From Firmicutes bacterium ZCTH02-B6 (GTDB lineage Bacteria; Bacillota; Limnochordia; Limnochordales; ZCTH02-B6): a stretch of DNA of 13,617 bases. Where the stretch lies: contig LZRQ01000091.1 in assembly GCA_002159155.1 (NCBI GenBank), forward strand, positions 1 through 13,617, read 5' to 3'. The translations under genes were made by a program, and so were the position numbers. The notes below the pieces were generated by a model. It searched no databases and had not been told where the DNA came from. It worked only from the letters and a program-made list of their open reading frames with translations. Below, in pieces: positions 6,799-13,218 of this stretch; position 1 is the first letter of the stretch; each line of letters starts with the position of its first letter.

Positions 6799-8279
6799 GA
6801 TTCGACACCTGCCGTCACGTACGAAATCGAGCTGCGCCGCGAGTCCAGGACGGTTGCAACGGCGCCCAGGATGACGGCTTGTTCCCCCAGGTGCGAAGGC
6901 ACGACCCGCGGGGGATACGGGACAAGCGTCTCGATGATGCGCTGCACGGGATCCAAAAAGAGCTCCCGCGGCGCCCGGGACACGCCGCCGCCAAGGACCA
7001 GCACCTCCGGATCCATCAGGCAGCACAGGTTGGCCAGGGCGACCCCGAGCATCTCCGCGGTTTCCCGCCACACGTCCAGGGCCAGCGGATCGCCGAGCAC
7101 GGCCCCCTCGGCCACGAGGCGAGCGGAAATTTTGCTAACGTCGCCGCCGGCCAGGTCCAGCACCACCGAGCCGTAGCCACGCGCCTTAAGGCGCGCCACG
7201 TACCGCCGGGCGATGCCCGGTCCCGCGGCAAAGGTCTCCAGGGGACCGTAACCGGCGGACCGGGTGATGGGCCCCAGCGCCCCGATGAGCCAGTAGCCGA
7301 TCTCACCGGCGGACCCGCGGGCTCCGGTGTAAACCTCGCCGTTGACCAGGAGCCCTACGCCGATGCCGGTGCCGACCGTGACGCCGACCGCATGTCTTTC
7401 ACCTTGAAGCGCGCCGCGCCACACCTCCCCCCGGAGCATGGCGTTGACGTCGTTGTCCATGTAGACAGGGCGGCCAAGGTGCTCCTGGAGGTATTGCCCG
7501 ATGGGGATGGCACCGGCGGCGCCGCTAACATCGCCGGACCGCGCGTTCCTGTCCTCACCGCACGGGTCATCCGCGTCGTCGCCGGACGTAGCCCGGCTTT
7601 CGCCGCCGCAATAGGAACGGCCGTCGTCACCGCCCCGCCCGCTGCCGTCGTCGCCGTACCAGGCGCCGCCGTCATGACCATACCGGCCGGCGCGCCGGTC
7701 ACCGTTCAGGGCGGCGGCCCCCTCAACGACGAGGACACGGGACTCGTCGCGCCGCAATCCGGGCGCCAGCGTCACCGTGCGCCCCTCCGGGTCAGGGATG
7801 CCCGGTACGCCGATACCAATCCCCATCACCTTGCTGACGTCAATGCCCGCCTGGTCCAGCAGCCGGTGGACCAGCTGCAGGATCCGGGCGGGCACATCGT
7901 CCGTCGATCCGGTTTCCGAATGGGTGGGAATGGTAGCGGTAGCCAGCAGGTTGCCGTCCAAGTCGCTGACGCCGCCGGCGACTTTGGTGCCGCCGACATC
8001 CAGGCCGACGACGTACGCAAGGCGCGAATTGTAGGCAAACAGCATCGGACGCCGGCCGCCTCTGGAAGGACCCTGCCCAACGGGCACCACCAGCCCTTCC
8101 TCCTGCATTTCGTGCATCAGGTGGGATACAGACGGCAAGCTGATGCCGGTGCGCTGGGCCAGCTCCACTCGGGAAAGAGGGCCGCTCTGCTGCAGGCACT
8201 CCAGGATTCGAGACCGGTTTAGCTTCTTGATCAGTTGCCCGCTGCCCCGCACACGGGCGGGTTCCGGCCCAGCCAACAC
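6795..8279 (-). CDS. ROK-family transcriptional repressor with unusual insertion
   Basis: A 494-residue ROK regulator. Residues about 14-75 form a winged helix-turn-helix (LIKKLNRSRILECLQQSGPL, then SRVELAQRTGISLPSVSHL). The kinase-like domain follows with the phosphate motif LDVGGTK (93-99), GIGIGVPG (153-160), catalytic-type DNDVNA (275-280) and VTVGTGIGVG (300-309). Two things are odd. An insert of about 80 Gly/Asp-rich residues (177-256) sits between LAPGL and IPIGQYLQEHLG, where relatives have only a short loop. The ExGH and CxCGxxGCxE region reads GEIGYW and SAGYGPLE, so the zinc Cys residues and the His that contacts zinc and sugar are gone. GTG 8279 is preceded by AGAGGGG; TTG 8276 is possible. 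Normal length for the family is about 380-410. It probably controls the downstream genes and itself. Confidence 0.88.
   Translation of the reverse strand: MLAGPEPARVRGSGQLIKKLNRSRILECLQQSGPLSRVELAQRTGISLPSVSHLMHEMQEEGLVVPVGQGPSRGGRRPMLFAYNSRLAYVVGLDVGGTKVAGGVSDLDGNLLATATIPTHSETGSTDDVPARILQLVHRLLDQAGIDVSKVMGIGIGVPGIPDPEGRTVTLAPGLRRDESRVLVVEGAAALNGDRRAGRYGHDGGAWYGDDGSGRGGDDGRSYCGGESRATSGDDADDPCGEDRNARSGDVSGAAGAIPIGQYLQEHLGRPVYMDNDVNAMLRGEVWRGALQGERHAVGVTVGTGIGVGLLVNGEVYTGARGSAGEIGYWLIGALGPITRSAGYGPLETFAAGPGIARRYVARLKARGYGSVVLDLAGGDVSKISARLVAEGAVLGDPLALDVWRETAEMLGVALANLCCLMDPEVLVLGGGVSRAPRELFLDPVQRIIETLVPYPPRVVPSHLGEQAVILGAVATVLDSRRSSISYVTAGVES
7512..7751 (-). other. Low-complexity Gly/Asp-rich insertion encoded inside the ROK gene
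   Basis: Residues about 177-256 of the ROK protein. By hand count roughly 19 Gly and 13 Asp occur in 80 residues, with recurring GDDG, GGDDG and SGDD units and two isolated Cys. The DNA repeats cgacgacgg-like units in frame. The flanking ROK fold resumes cleanly on both sides and no stop is introduced, so this is an in-frame expansion rather than a frameshift. It should form a flexible acidic surface loop next to the ligand cleft. Confidence 0.7.
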
Positions 8280-8310
8280 GACGCCCCCCCTCTGGCCGCT
8301 CGGGGTTCCC

Positions 8311-8342
8311 TTACTTTATTTACCTAAATAACTTAGTTGCAA
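8311..8342 (-). promoter_or_regulatory. Candidate ROK operator overlapping the ROK promoter
   Basis: An AT-rich island interrupts GC-rich DNA 32 nt upstream of the ROK start. It contains the exact palindrome TTATTTA-CC-TAAATAA (8316-8331), extended imperfectly to TTACTTTATTTA on the left and TAAATAACTTAG on the right. Left-arm sequence resembles the TTAGTTTGTTT half-site of Bacillota XylR-type ROK operators (9 of 11 bases). On the minus strand TTGCAA (8342-8337) can serve as a -35, with a poor -10 (ATAAAG or TAAAGT) 17-18 nt downstream inside the palindrome. Autorepression is the natural reading. The island also lies ahead of the divergent plus-strand genes and may control both. Confidence 0.6.
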
Positions 8343-8550
8343 CTTTCTACATGCCCTGGCGCGATCCTCCTGCGCTGCCCGCGATCTCCGCTGTTCGTCC
8401 GTGGGAATTAAAGGAGGCCGTCGCGACGGGTTAAACCGGCTCCAGGCCGTACGGCACCCGCCAGTTCCGGAGCGATCCGCGCCGCATTCCGGGGCCCCTG
8501 GTGATGACGCCTGTGTCGAGGAAATCGACTGGTGACCAGCGAAGTTTGGG
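8343..8550. other. Gene-free divergent region with no recognised function
   Basis: No credible frame is seen. It holds an exact AAGGAGG at 8411-8417 on the plus strand followed at once by the palindrome CCGTCGCGACGG (8418-8429), but no start codon at a usable distance and an early stop. It may be the decayed upstream part of the glycosylase remnant that follows, but I could not find glycosylase N-terminal motifs in any of the three plus-strand frames of 8461-8550. Confidence 0.4.
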
Positions 8551-8928
8551 GTGAACGGTCCACCGCTTTTGGAAATCACATTAAAGAAGTGCAATGAACG
8601 TCGAAGGCGCATCGCCTATGACGCGTTTTGGCAAGCCATGAAGGAGCTGGGTCGCATTAAGCCTGACGTAAAGCGGCCGCCCTTCGCCCACGGCGCGGAA
8701 TTCTCCTGGGATCCTGCGCAGCCTGCGCTGCTCATGTCGTACCACCCAAGCCGACAAAACACCCAAACCGGGCGCCTGACCAAGGAAATGTTCCACTCGG
8801 TGTTTGCCCCGGCAAAGGCAATGGGAAGGACAGCGGCCCTGCGTGCCGAAGCAGACCGTACCATTGACCCGAAGGGGCTGACGATATGCGCGTCGCAGTG
8901 CTCGGCACCGGACTCATCGGACGCATGA
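8551..8928 (+). pseudogene. Uracil-DNA glycosylase (family 5/UDGb-like), C-terminal remnant
   Basis: The translated stretch 8611-8820 reads like the last third of a UDGb-type uracil-DNA glycosylase: RIAYDAFWQAMKELG, then PPFAHGAEF, then the active-site motif LLMSYHPSRQNTQTGRLT and EMFHSVF. Intact family members are about 200-230 residues; only about 70 match here. Upstream in the same frame comes an unrelated peptide and then a TGA at 8533-8535, and the N-terminal catalytic and Fe-S regions are absent. The frame also lacks its natural end and runs 43 nt into the next gene. It is therefore a truncated, presumably inactive gene. The first codon listed (GTG 8551) has no evident ribosome site. 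Confidence 0.75.
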
Positions 8929-10109
8929 TCGTGCGGGAACTGGCCGGCTCAGCCACATTCACCGAGGTGATCGCCGTCGACGGGGCCCCGGAGGCAGCCG
9001 TGTCGGCAGCGGCCGAAGCGTCGCGAGCGGCTGAGGCCCGGCAACAGGCGTCCGACGGCCCCTCGGGCGGCGCCCGTGCCCCAGCGGTGCGCAGCGTAAC
9101 CGCTGACCTGAGCGACTACGACACGCTGGTCGCTCTCCTGCGCCCGGTAGACATCGCCATCGCCGCACTGCCGGACTCCCTGAGTTTCCTGGCCAATCAG
9201 GCGGCTGTCAAGGCCGGCTGCCACCTCATTGACCTGGTGGGCGCCGAGTACCCGGAAAAGGCGCGGGCTCTGGACGTGCCGGCCCGCAAGGCTGGCGTGC
9301 TCGTTATTTCAGGCTGCGGCGTGGCGCCGGGCATCGCCAACGTGCTGGCCGCGCGGGGGATCGAGCTGGTGGACGAGGCCGACGAGGTCACCATCTACTG
9401 CGGCGGCCTGCCCCGCCACCCGCAGCCGCCCCTCATGTACCAGCAGGTCTTTAGCCTCGAAGGGCTCATGGGGCTGTACACACGGCCCGTGTTTGTCGTC
9501 GAAGACGGCCGCTTGGTGAAGCTGCCGCCCATGTCGGGACTGGAGGAGTGCGAGTTTCCCGAGCCCGTCGGCGCCTGCGAGGCCGCCTACTCCGACGCCC
9601 ACAGCGTACCCTACACCCTCGGCCACAAGGTCAAGCGCCTGGCCGAGAAGACCGTCCGCTACCGCGGCCATTTCGCCAAGATGAAGGTGCTGCAGGAGCT
9701 TGGGTTTCTCGACGACACCCCGCTTGCCGTCGGCAGCCAGACGGTCGTCCCCCGCCAACTGGCGATGGCGCTGCTGGCCCCCCGGATCCGAGGCCGATCC
9801 AAGGAAGACGTGACCGTCCTGCGGGTCGTGGCCACGGGTAAAAAGCAGGGCGCGACCGTGCGCCACCAGTGGACGATGACCGACTTTTACGACCCCGACA
9901 CCGGCTACACGTCCATGGCGCGCACGACGGGATATCCCGCCATCATCGCCGCCGAGTGGCTGGCGCAGGGCAAGCTGCCTGAACGGGGCTTCTTTGCTCC
10001 AGAGCAGCTGTTTGTGGGCGACCGGTTTGATCCGTTCGTCGCAGAGCTCGGCAGGCGCGGCATCACGTTTGACTACGCGTCGACGGAAACCGGGGATACC
10101 GGGCGCTAG
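8886..10109 (+). CDS. Saccharopine dehydrogenase-like oxidoreductase
   Basis: A 407-residue NAD(P)-dependent enzyme of the saccharopine/lysine-6-dehydrogenase family, which oxidises or reduces secondary-amine or amino-acid C-N bonds. The Rossmann motif GTGLIG is at 7-12; IAALPDSLSFLANQAAVKAG (91-110) and SGCGVAPGIANVLA (142-155) are characteristic, and the C-terminal half carries KTVRYRGHFAKMKVLQELGF (255-274) as in LYS9-like proteins. An Ala-rich segment (about 34-68) separates the second and third Rossmann strands and is longer than usual. ATG 8886 has AAGGGG eight bases upstream. It is transcribed away from the ROK repressor with the glycosylase remnant in between, so common control from the ROK operator region is possible. 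Exact substrate unknown; lysine dehydrogenase, carboxynorspermidine dehydrogenase and opine-type reactions are all compatible. Confidence 0.86.
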   Translation: MRVAVLGTGLIGRMIVRELAGSATFTEVIAVDGAPEAAVSAAAEASRAAEARQQASDGPSGGARAPAVRSVTADLSDYDTLVALLRPVDIAIAALPDSLSFLANQAAVKAGCHLIDLVGAEYPEKARALDVPARKAGVLVISGCGVAPGIANVLAARGIELVDEADEVTIYCGGLPRHPQPPLMYQQVFSLEGLMGLYTRPVFVVEDGRLVKLPPMSGLEECEFPEPVGACEAAYSDAHSVPYTLGHKVKRLAEKTVRYRGHFAKMKVLQELGFLDDTPLAVGSQTVVPRQLAMALLAPRIRGRSKEDVTVLRVVATGKKQGATVRHQWTMTDFYDPDTGYTSMARTTGYPAIIAAEWLAQGKLPERGFFAPEQLFVGDRFDPFVAELGRRGITFDYASTETGDTGR

Positions 10110-10116
10110 ACCGCAC

Positions 10117-10137
10117 GGGACAGCGCTGAGCGCTCCC
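10117..10137. terminator. Hairpin between convergent genes
   Basis: AGCGC-TGA-GCGCT (10122-10134) extended by GGG (10117-10119) and CCC (10135-10137) across a two-base bulge. It fills the 32-nt gap between the dehydrogenase stop and the stop of the opposing small gene, the expected place for a bidirectional terminator. There is no U-run on either side, so efficiency is uncertain. Confidence 0.4.
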
Positions 10138-10141
10138 GGCA

Positions 10142-10555
10142 CTACCCGGCCTCAGCCGCGACGCCGTACCAGCGGGCCAGCGCATCCTTGTAAAAGGTGT
10201 TGGTTGCCAAGTACCGCAGCACGTTGCGGGTTTGCTCCAGGGGCACCTCGTTGAGCTCGGCGCACAAGGCGGCGATCTCTGCTTCGGTGTCGGGCCCTAG
10301 GGTCAGCCGCCGCACGGAGCCGTCCGCCAACTTAAAGACGAATCGAATGTCGTTCTCTCCGATGACCTCGTTCCAGTAGGTGGGCTCGAGCTTGCCGGCC
10401 ACCAGCTCGAGATACGCCTCCAGTGCGGACGCCGGGATGCGGAGACAGCGGACGGACCTCCCCCGCCTCTCGACGATCTCCACCCCCAGCGCGGCTAGCT
10501 CGTCGTCGGTGAGCTCAGGTGCTCCCATCAGGAAACTCAAGTAGTCATTCGGCAC
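10142..10555 (-). CDS. Hypothetical protein, 137 residues
   Basis: I do not recognise this family. The start is GTG 10555, with GGGGAGG nine bases upstream; the frame is open further upstream but that extension is Pro/Arg-rich without a ribosome site. The protein looks soluble and folded: an acidic N-terminal helix (LTDDELAALG), a likely beta segment (SVRCLRIPASALEAYLELVA), then NDIRFVFKLADGSVRRLTLG, a helix TEAEIAALCAELNE, and a C-terminal helical stretch ending NTFYKDALARWYGVAAEAG. No signal peptide, membrane segment or Cys cluster was seen. It stands alone on the minus strand between two plus-strand genes. Confidence 0.6.
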   Translation of the reverse strand: MPNDYLSFLMGAPELTDDELAALGVEIVERRGRSVRCLRIPASALEAYLELVAGKLEPTYWNEVIGENDIRFVFKLADGSVRRLTLGPDTEAEIAALCAELNEVPLEQTRNVLRYLATNTFYKDALARWYGVAAEAG

Positions 10556-10880
10556 GCATCCTAGCCTCCCCGTGGGACGTCCTGGGGCTGTGCACGGCAC
10601 CGCTCCCAGCACGACACCGGTCGCTGCATGGCGCCCTGGCGGTGCCATCACAATTCGGACTTCACCCTCCGGCAGCCTCTGCCGAAACAAGGTTTCGTGT
10701 GGATTCCTGCGGAAAATATTGTTTGAAAAACGGTAGCCGGTCCTGTCGCGCTTGGCAACGGGCCGGGGAGTTGAGGGGTCAACGAGCCGGATCGTAACCG
10801 GCAGCCAAGGGGCAACGAGCTCAACGACCGGAAGCAGGGTTCCGGCGTCCGAGGGTTTTGTGGGGAAAGGAACGTGGGCC
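10556..10880 (+). promoter_or_regulatory. 325-nt leader of the chemotaxis gene with two similar hairpins
   Basis: No gene is supported here, although the chemoreceptor frame is open back to 10752. An AT-rich pocket (ggaaaatattgtttgaaaaa, about 10710-10729) is the best place for a promoter, but no clear -35/-10 pair is seen. Downstream, TCAACGA occurs twice (10779-10785 and 10821-10827), each time followed by a CCGG...CCGG stem-loop: GCCGG-atcgtaa-CCGGC (10786-10802) and CCGGAA-gcaggg-TTCCGG (10828-10845). A TTTT follows the second at 10856-10859. A related GGGG(T)CAACGAGC repeat is at 10775-10787 and 10809-10820. I looked for the c-di-GMP riboswitch core and did not find it. Confidence 0.45.
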
Positions 10881-12398
10881 ATGCGGTTGTCCATCGGTTT
10901 TAAACTCGGCATCGGTTTTGCGCTGGTCATGCTGCTGATCGGTTCGGTTATGTATCTCGGCCTCAGCGGTTTCAACTCCATTTCTGAAGCCTATGAAGCG
11001 GAGATCGCCCGCATCAGCGCCGCCGCCGGCGTCCGGGTGGAGGTGTCCGATACGGTGCGGGCCACCGTCAACCGCCACTGGACGCTCATGTGGGGCTTGG
11101 CGATTATGGCCATCATCGGCGCGACGGCGGTACAGATCTTGTTCACTCGCGGCACAGCAGGGCCTGTTCGCCGGACGTTTCACGCGGCGCTGCGGCTAGC
11201 GGGCGGTGATTTGACCATCCCTAAGCTGCAGATCCACACCGGGGACGAGATCGAAGAGATGGCGCAGGCGTTCAACCGGATGTTGACCAGCCTGAAAGAG
11301 ATCATTTCGCAGATCCAGCGCACCGGCGTCACCTTGACCGAACACGCCCGGCAGCTCCTCAACGTCGCCGACGAAACCACCGCCGCCACGGCCCATATTG
11401 CGGCGGCCATCAGCGAGGTGGCCCAGGGAACCGACAACCAGGTGCAGCACATGCAGCGCACGGGCAGCGCCATGGGTGAGCTCAAGAAGGCGATCGAACA
11501 GATCGCCGCCGGTGCGACTCGCCAAGCCCAGCAGATGGAGGCGACGACCCGACTCTTCGAAGAGATCAAACAGGCCATCGACCAAGTGGCCGACTCCGCC
11601 CGACAGGTGGCCGAGGCGGCTGCCGAGGGCACCCGGCGGGCCGAATCGGGCGGGCAAGCGATGGAGCAGGTCGTCGAAGGCATCACCCAAGTGCGGGTGG
11701 TGACCGGGCAGGTGGCGCAGCACATCAACGAACTGCGCGGCTACTCGGTCCAGATCGGCCAGATCGTGGAGCTCATCGGGGAGATCGCCGAGCAGACCAA
11801 CCTGCTCGCGCTCAACGCCGCCATCGAGGCCGCCCGAGCCGGGGAGCACGGGCGAGGCTTCGGCGTCGTCGCGGACGAGGTGCGGCGTCTGGCGGTGCGG
11901 GCGGGAGAGTCCACGCAAGAGATCAGCCGTCTCATCGCCAACATCCAGACAGCCGTGGACGCGGCGGTCGAGGCCATCGGCGCCGGCGGGCGGCATGTGG
12001 AAACCAGCACGGAACTGGCCGGGCGCGCCCGGGATGAGCTGCAGGAAATCATCGCCGCCATCAACACGACCGATGACATGGCCCGCACCATCTCCGCGGC
12101 CGCCCAGCAGATGGCAGCCGCCGGTCCCAAAATGCTGGAAGCGATGGACGAGATGGCGCGGATCACCCAGGAAAATGCCGCGGCCACGCAGCGTATGACC
12201 GCAGCCAGCGACAACGTCATCCATGCCATGGACGAAGTCGCTGCCATATCCGAGGAAACCGCCGGCGGCGCCGAGCAGGTGAGCGCCTCGACGCAGCAGG
12301 TCAACGCCTCGGCGCAGACCATGAAGGAATCGGTAAAGGAGCTGACCGATCTCGCGGACCACTTGGCCGAGTTGGTTGGGCGCTTCAAGGTGCAGTGA
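10881..12398 (+). CDS. Methyl-accepting chemotaxis protein with minimal sensor region
   Basis: A 505-residue chemoreceptor that would signal to CheA/CheW. Two membrane segments (about 8-30 and 69-88) enclose only about 38 extracytoplasmic residues, too few for a ligand-binding domain. A HAMP-like region (about 89-145, RLAGGDLTIPKL then DEIEEMAQAFNRML) leads into the long Ala/Glu/Gln-rich signalling coiled coil. The conserved hairpin tip EIAEQTNLLALNAAIEAARA (301-320), then GEHGRGFGVVADEVRRLA (321-338), is intact. The tail EELTDLADHLAEL-type end (488-505) has no CheR/CheB-binding pentapeptide. ATG 10881 has AAGGA about nine to ten bases upstream; an earlier ATG at 10752 would add 43 low-complexity residues. 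No che or flagellar genes are nearby, so it is an orphan receptor. Confidence 0.9.
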   Translation: MRLSIGFKLGIGFALVMLLIGSVMYLGLSGFNSISEAYEAEIARISAAAGVRVEVSDTVRATVNRHWTLMWGLAIMAIIGATAVQILFTRGTAGPVRRTFHAALRLAGGDLTIPKLQIHTGDEIEEMAQAFNRMLTSLKEIISQIQRTGVTLTEHARQLLNVADETTAATAHIAAAISEVAQGTDNQVQHMQRTGSAMGELKKAIEQIAAGATRQAQQMEATTRLFEEIKQAIDQVADSARQVAEAAAEGTRRAESGGQAMEQVVEGITQVRVVTGQVAQHINELRGYSVQIGQIVELIGEIAEQTNLLALNAAIEAARAGEHGRGFGVVADEVRRLAVRAGESTQEISRLIANIQTAVDAAVEAIGAGGRHVETSTELAGRARDELQEIIAAINTTDDMARTISAAAQQMAAAGPKMLEAMDEMARITQENAAATQRMTAASDNVIHAMDEVAAISEETAGGAEQVSASTQQVNASAQTMKESVKELTDLADHLAELVGRFKVQ

Positions 12399-12739
12399 AA
12401 GCGACGATCGACCAACCCGCCGGGTGGTACGTTTGGGTAGGTCGCTCGTGCTGGGAGTCATCGTTGGCTGGTCTGCGGTGCGGGGATGGCTTTTGCCGCC
12501 CTGGTCTCGGACGTCCGACCCATGGACAACTGCTCCGGCACTGGGGCGGCGAAACAGAGTTGCTGGTCGTCCACGGAGGTGGTCACTACAGCACTTAAGA
12601 TGACGAGGCCGAGTCGCTTAAGGTAAGCTGCTTCGTCGTCGCAGCGCGAGACCGTGACGTGCCCTGACCGTCGGAAAACAAGGGCCATCCGGTGGGGTCC
12701 AGCTTGGGATCATGACACAGGTGTGTAATGCCACAGCCT
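12399..12739. other. Gene-free stretch downstream of the chemoreceptor
   Basis: No coding region is recognised. A short hairpin, ACCAACCC (12411-12418) with GGGTGGT (12422-12428), lies 13 nt after the chemoreceptor stop. It could act as a weak terminator but only TTT follows. Open frames through here have no family features. The stretch marks the transition from very GC-rich DNA to the lower-GC right end, as would a junction of acquired DNA, but I see no insertion-sequence ends or target duplications. Confidence 0.4.
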
Positions 12740-13213
12740 TCATTCGGAGAAGTCTATCGAGGAGGTCGTCGTGTCTAGGAGCTTGTGCACGTTGACCGTC
12801 GGAAGAACAAAAGGGGGATTCAGACCCGCGGTGGCCGATATACTCGTAACCGCAGCCCGCAGATAGGGGAAAAGTATGGCTGTTCCATTCAACTGGAGCA
12901 GATCGATGGTTTGGTTCCGTTCCCGCTGAGTCTCGACCTCCTCGTCGACGACGCAGGAGAAAACCCCGAAGTAATCGAGGAACAGTTCCACAAGCCTCTT
13001 ATCGGATGGACCCTCCGCTGTGGCCGGATCCTCTAGGAACAACGAACACGACAACGTGATCCTGGCCACGCGAGCAGACAGCGACCCTTGGATTTTCCTT
13101 CCGATCCTTACTGCCAGCTGCAGATTACCCTCGGTTTGTTCAAGGGCCTGATGGTCGCACCGCCAGTGGAGCGATTCTATCCCACAATGATTCAGCCTGA
13201 TCTTCGCTTCCAT
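12740..13213 (-). CDS. SecB-like chaperone
   Basis: A 157-residue protein of SecB length and shape. The diagnostic C-terminal region is clear: NGTAILFPYLRAAVTSIS (109-126), with the LFPY(A/L)R motif, then GLNPPFVLPTVNVHKLL (130-146), corresponding to FPxxxLxPxNFDxL in SecB. The N-terminal beta strands and the acidic patch (VVDEEVE, 88-94) also fit. ATG 13213 begins MEAKIRLNHCGIE and lies 5 nt after the upstream stop; a GTG at 13222 overlaps that stop as GTGA and is the alternative. Both have weak ribosome sites, so translation is probably coupled to the upstream gene. Canonical SecB supports Sec export, but stand-alone SecB-like proteins also act as antitoxin chaperones in toxin-antitoxin-chaperone systems. 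The neighbour here is not a recognised toxin or antitoxin. Confidence 0.72.
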   Translation of the reverse strand: MEAKIRLNHCGIESLHWRCDHQALEQTEGNLQLAVRIGRKIQGSLSARVARITLSCSLFLEDPATAEGPSDKRLVELFLDYFGVFSCVVDEEVETQRERNQTIDLLQLNGTAILFPYLRAAVTSISATAGLNPPFVLPTVNVHKLLDTTTSSIDFSE

Positions 13214-13218
13214 CAGTC

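Noticed and set aside
6636..8222. 528-codon plus-strand open frame opposite the ROK gene
   Set aside because: Long only because of codon bias on the opposite strand; low-complexity translation without motifs, while the minus-strand frame carries HTH and ROK motifs.
8316..8612. 98-codon minus-strand frame between ROK promoter and glycosylase remnant
   Set aside because: Arg/Ser/Pro-rich translation, no ribosome site, and its stop falls within the palindromic operator; no resemblance to any family.
10556..10880. c-di-GMP riboswitch upstream of the chemoreceptor
   Set aside because: Such riboswitches often precede chemoreceptor genes, but the conserved core sequences are not present; only two unrelated hairpins are.
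11196..12461. 421-codon minus-strand open frame opposite the chemoreceptor
   Set aside because: Leu/Gly/His-rich mirror of the chemoreceptor coiled coil; no ribosome site or domain.
12580..12625. Two CTTAAG sites near 12592 and 12617 as a possible repeat
   Set aside because: Six-base palindromes only, with unrelated flanks; chance occurrence is sufficient.
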